NCBI GenBank assembly: GCA_963170055.1
Contig: CAUJGJ010000397.1
Coordinates: forward strand, 6,515,001 to 6,540,000
Origin: Halisarca cf. caerulea
Taxonomy: Eukaryota; Porifera; Demospongiae; Chondrillida; Halisarcidae
DNA: 25,000 bases
Reading direction: 5' to 3'
Numbering within the stretch: position 1 is the first letter of the stretch; the number at the start of each line of letters is the position of its first letter. Shown in pieces: positions 23,660 through 25,000 of the stretch. Both the position numbers and the translations under genes were made by a program. The notes below the pieces were generated by a model. The model saw only the letters and a list, made by a program, of their open reading frames with translations, searched no databases and was not told the DNA's origin.

Positions 23660-24194
23660 CCCAAAAATTGTTTTTTTTAAAAACCACCAAATCCTGAAGA
23701 TCCCACCAATGTTGTGTATGTACTATGTTCTGCCATCCACCTACCCCCTCCCTTAACTGTTTTTTATCAAAGCCAACAATGTGTGTACTTTATTGTTACA
23801 ATATACTGTCGTATATATTATGTACTTTTGTCCACAACAGGTTTTTTTTACAAAAGCTGGCTATACTATCTGCAAGAAGTTGTATATATGTCCACCAACT
23901 GTACTCATGGCTGTAGTTTTATTGTGCAGTATTCTCTCCTATCGTTGCAGAATTGTGTCTGACAATTGACTGATGGCGTGTCAAGAAAATATGGCAAACT
24001 TGTTGTGGAACATCCTAACAGTAAAGATGTCTCACTGTATAAACTGAACATGGCACTTTTCCTAAATTAAATGTAACTGTTATTTTTTGCCTTTCTAATA
24101 ATAATGTCTTAATAATTAATAATGTGTTAATAATTAATAATAATAATAAATAATGGACAGATAGCTAAAAATAATGTTACAGTAATAATATAGA
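23660..24194. other. Intergenic, no gene seen
   Basis: AT-rich sequence between the minisatellite and the convergent CCCH gene. The short open frames lack splice support and family features. TAATAA-type repeats lie at 24098-24150. Confidence 0.5.
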
Positions 24195-24670
24195 CTAATT
24201 GCGGCCATCAGACTCTGAGTTTGTACTACTACTATTAGCTGGCAAAATATAATGAACATATGGACAGTCAGTTCTGTCACACTTCGGGTGAAGTCTGCAT
24301 ATAAAGTATGGCGCTCTCTTGCCTGCGAGGTACTCTTCTTTCAAATGGAGGTAGGGACATCGATTTCCCTTCTTGCTGATGTTTTTGCAAGCATTCTGAT
24401 ACTTGCATATCTTCGTTTTTCGCCGCTTAGCGTCTGCGCGTCTAAATCGCTTGTATCCTCGTCCTGTATACGATAATAACAATAATATTATTATAATGAT
24501 CAATGAATGGCACGTCAAGAGAAATTAATAATAATAAGAGTACTATAGTAATATATCAACTTGCCCTGTGAATCGGATGGGGGTCTGTCAGTCTCCGCTG
24601 CCGCACGATCCTGCTGCGGGTGGATCGATAAAGTAAAATTTTTGCACTTGTTGAAGTTATACGTAGCCAT
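24195..24670 (-). CDS. Small protein with two CCCH zinc fingers, two exons
   Basis: Exon 1 is 24670-24565 (start MATYNFNKC) and exon 2 is 24463-24195 (TAG); 124 residues. The intron begins GC (CAGG|GCAAGT) and ends TATACAG. The only frame that joins both exons without a stop uses this GC donor, a known minority donor class. A basic stretch (RRADAKRRKTK) precedes two Cys/His clusters: CKYQNAC..CPYLH (C-x5-C-x9-C-x3-H) and CRLHPKCDRTDCPYVH (C-x5-C-x4-C-x3-H). The second fits tandem CCCH fingers of RNA-binding proteins such as the Nab2/ZC3H14 type; the first has an unusually long second gap. The end is Ser/Asn-rich. An RNA-related nuclear role is a family-based guess. It diverges from the gene at 24853. 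Confidence 0.72.
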
Positions 24671-24852
24671 CGTAGTCAAGTTAGTGTTGTGAAAATTTTC
24701 ACTTTATTTATAGCTTCGGGAGTTCGAAAAGCGCGGGAAAAACCTGCCATAAAGAGGATGTACCAGAAAAATTGGCAGCGATCGATGCCGCCATTTTGAT
24801 CCTCCCATTTAGTCCCTAATCCATTCCAGCATAGCTAGGCACCGGCGCAATC
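24671..24852. promoter_or_regulatory. Short divergent promoter region with E2F-like site
   Basis: The 182 bp between the start codons of two divergent genes. GCGCGGGAAA at 24731-24740 matches the E2F consensus (TTTCCCGC on the other strand). A shared, bidirectional promoter is inferred from the spacing; transcription start sites are not visible. Confidence 0.5.
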
Positions 24853-25000
24853 ATGGCACACGCTACGCCACTCGAAACACCAAGACCCCCCAGCTATGCC
24901 AGACTTTATTCCTTGCGATATCAGTTCTGGTGGCTGCGTTTTGCTTGGGGACCCGATGGGACACACTTATTTTCGTACTGCCATTACTGTACACAGCACC
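24853..25000 (+). CDS. 5' end of an unidentified gene, cut by the window edge
   Basis: ATG at 24853 opens 49 codons without a stop to the end of the window. It starts MAHATPLETP, is rich in aromatic residues (FWWLRFAWG) and ends in a Cys-x2-Cys (SYCHYC). The GC-richer context and head-to-head position with the CCCH gene support a genuine 5' exon. No family is recognised from this part. Confidence 0.5.
   Translation, partial: MAHATPLETPRPPSYARLYSLRYQFWWLRFAWGPDGTHLFSYCHYCTQH

Overview
The window is animal-like nuclear DNA: AT-rich, with spliceosomal introns (GT..AG, and one GC..AG that the reading frame requires), many long (CA)n/(GT)n tracts and several transposon families. Its protein families (Ulp1-PHD integrases, MULE-like and Transib/RAG1-like proteins) are common in sponges, cnidarians and molluscs. 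A sponge-like or other early-branching animal is my inference; no species is identified. I built gene models by hand from splice signals and exon phase, and no transcript evidence was available.

Layout. 1-985 is a minisatellite of about 245 bp units. 1-3.2 kb otherwise holds only weak candidate exons. 3236-4911 is a broken MULE-like transposase gene ending at a perfect 62-bp palindrome, which recurs at 7699-7760. 5.9-8.2 kb carries a 5'-incomplete copy of a micro-exon gene plus a third fragment of the same family. 8.4-10.1 kb, on the minus strand, holds two tandem units of another micro-exon family. 10972-16688 is a complete-ended DNA transposon with TGTC-starting inverted repeats and a CCGT target duplication. 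It encodes a ten-exon integrase/GPY-F/Ulp1/PHD protein of Ginger type whose integrase core carries a deletion. 16980-18630 is the full-length micro-exon gene (11 exons, 169 aa). 19489-23203 is an intact ten-exon, 710-aa gene that I identify as Transib/RAG1-like. 24195-24670 (minus) is a small CCCH zinc-finger gene, and a gene cut by the window edge diverges from it at 24853.

Main points. (1) The RAG1-like protein keeps the DDE residues, the zinc-site Cys pair and His pair, and a C-terminal CX2CX3GHX4C knuckle. The His-to-His and His-to-Glu spacings equal those of RAG1. (2) The micro-exon genes are built from 33-nt phase-0 exons, each encoding an 11-residue charged helical repeat, separated by introns made largely of (GT)n. 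Exon number differs between paralogues while frames are kept, which suggests that repeat-driven recombination of exons is making new proteins here. (3) The Ginger-like element was found from its ends inward and has four extra copies of its inner terminal motif in a subterminal array.
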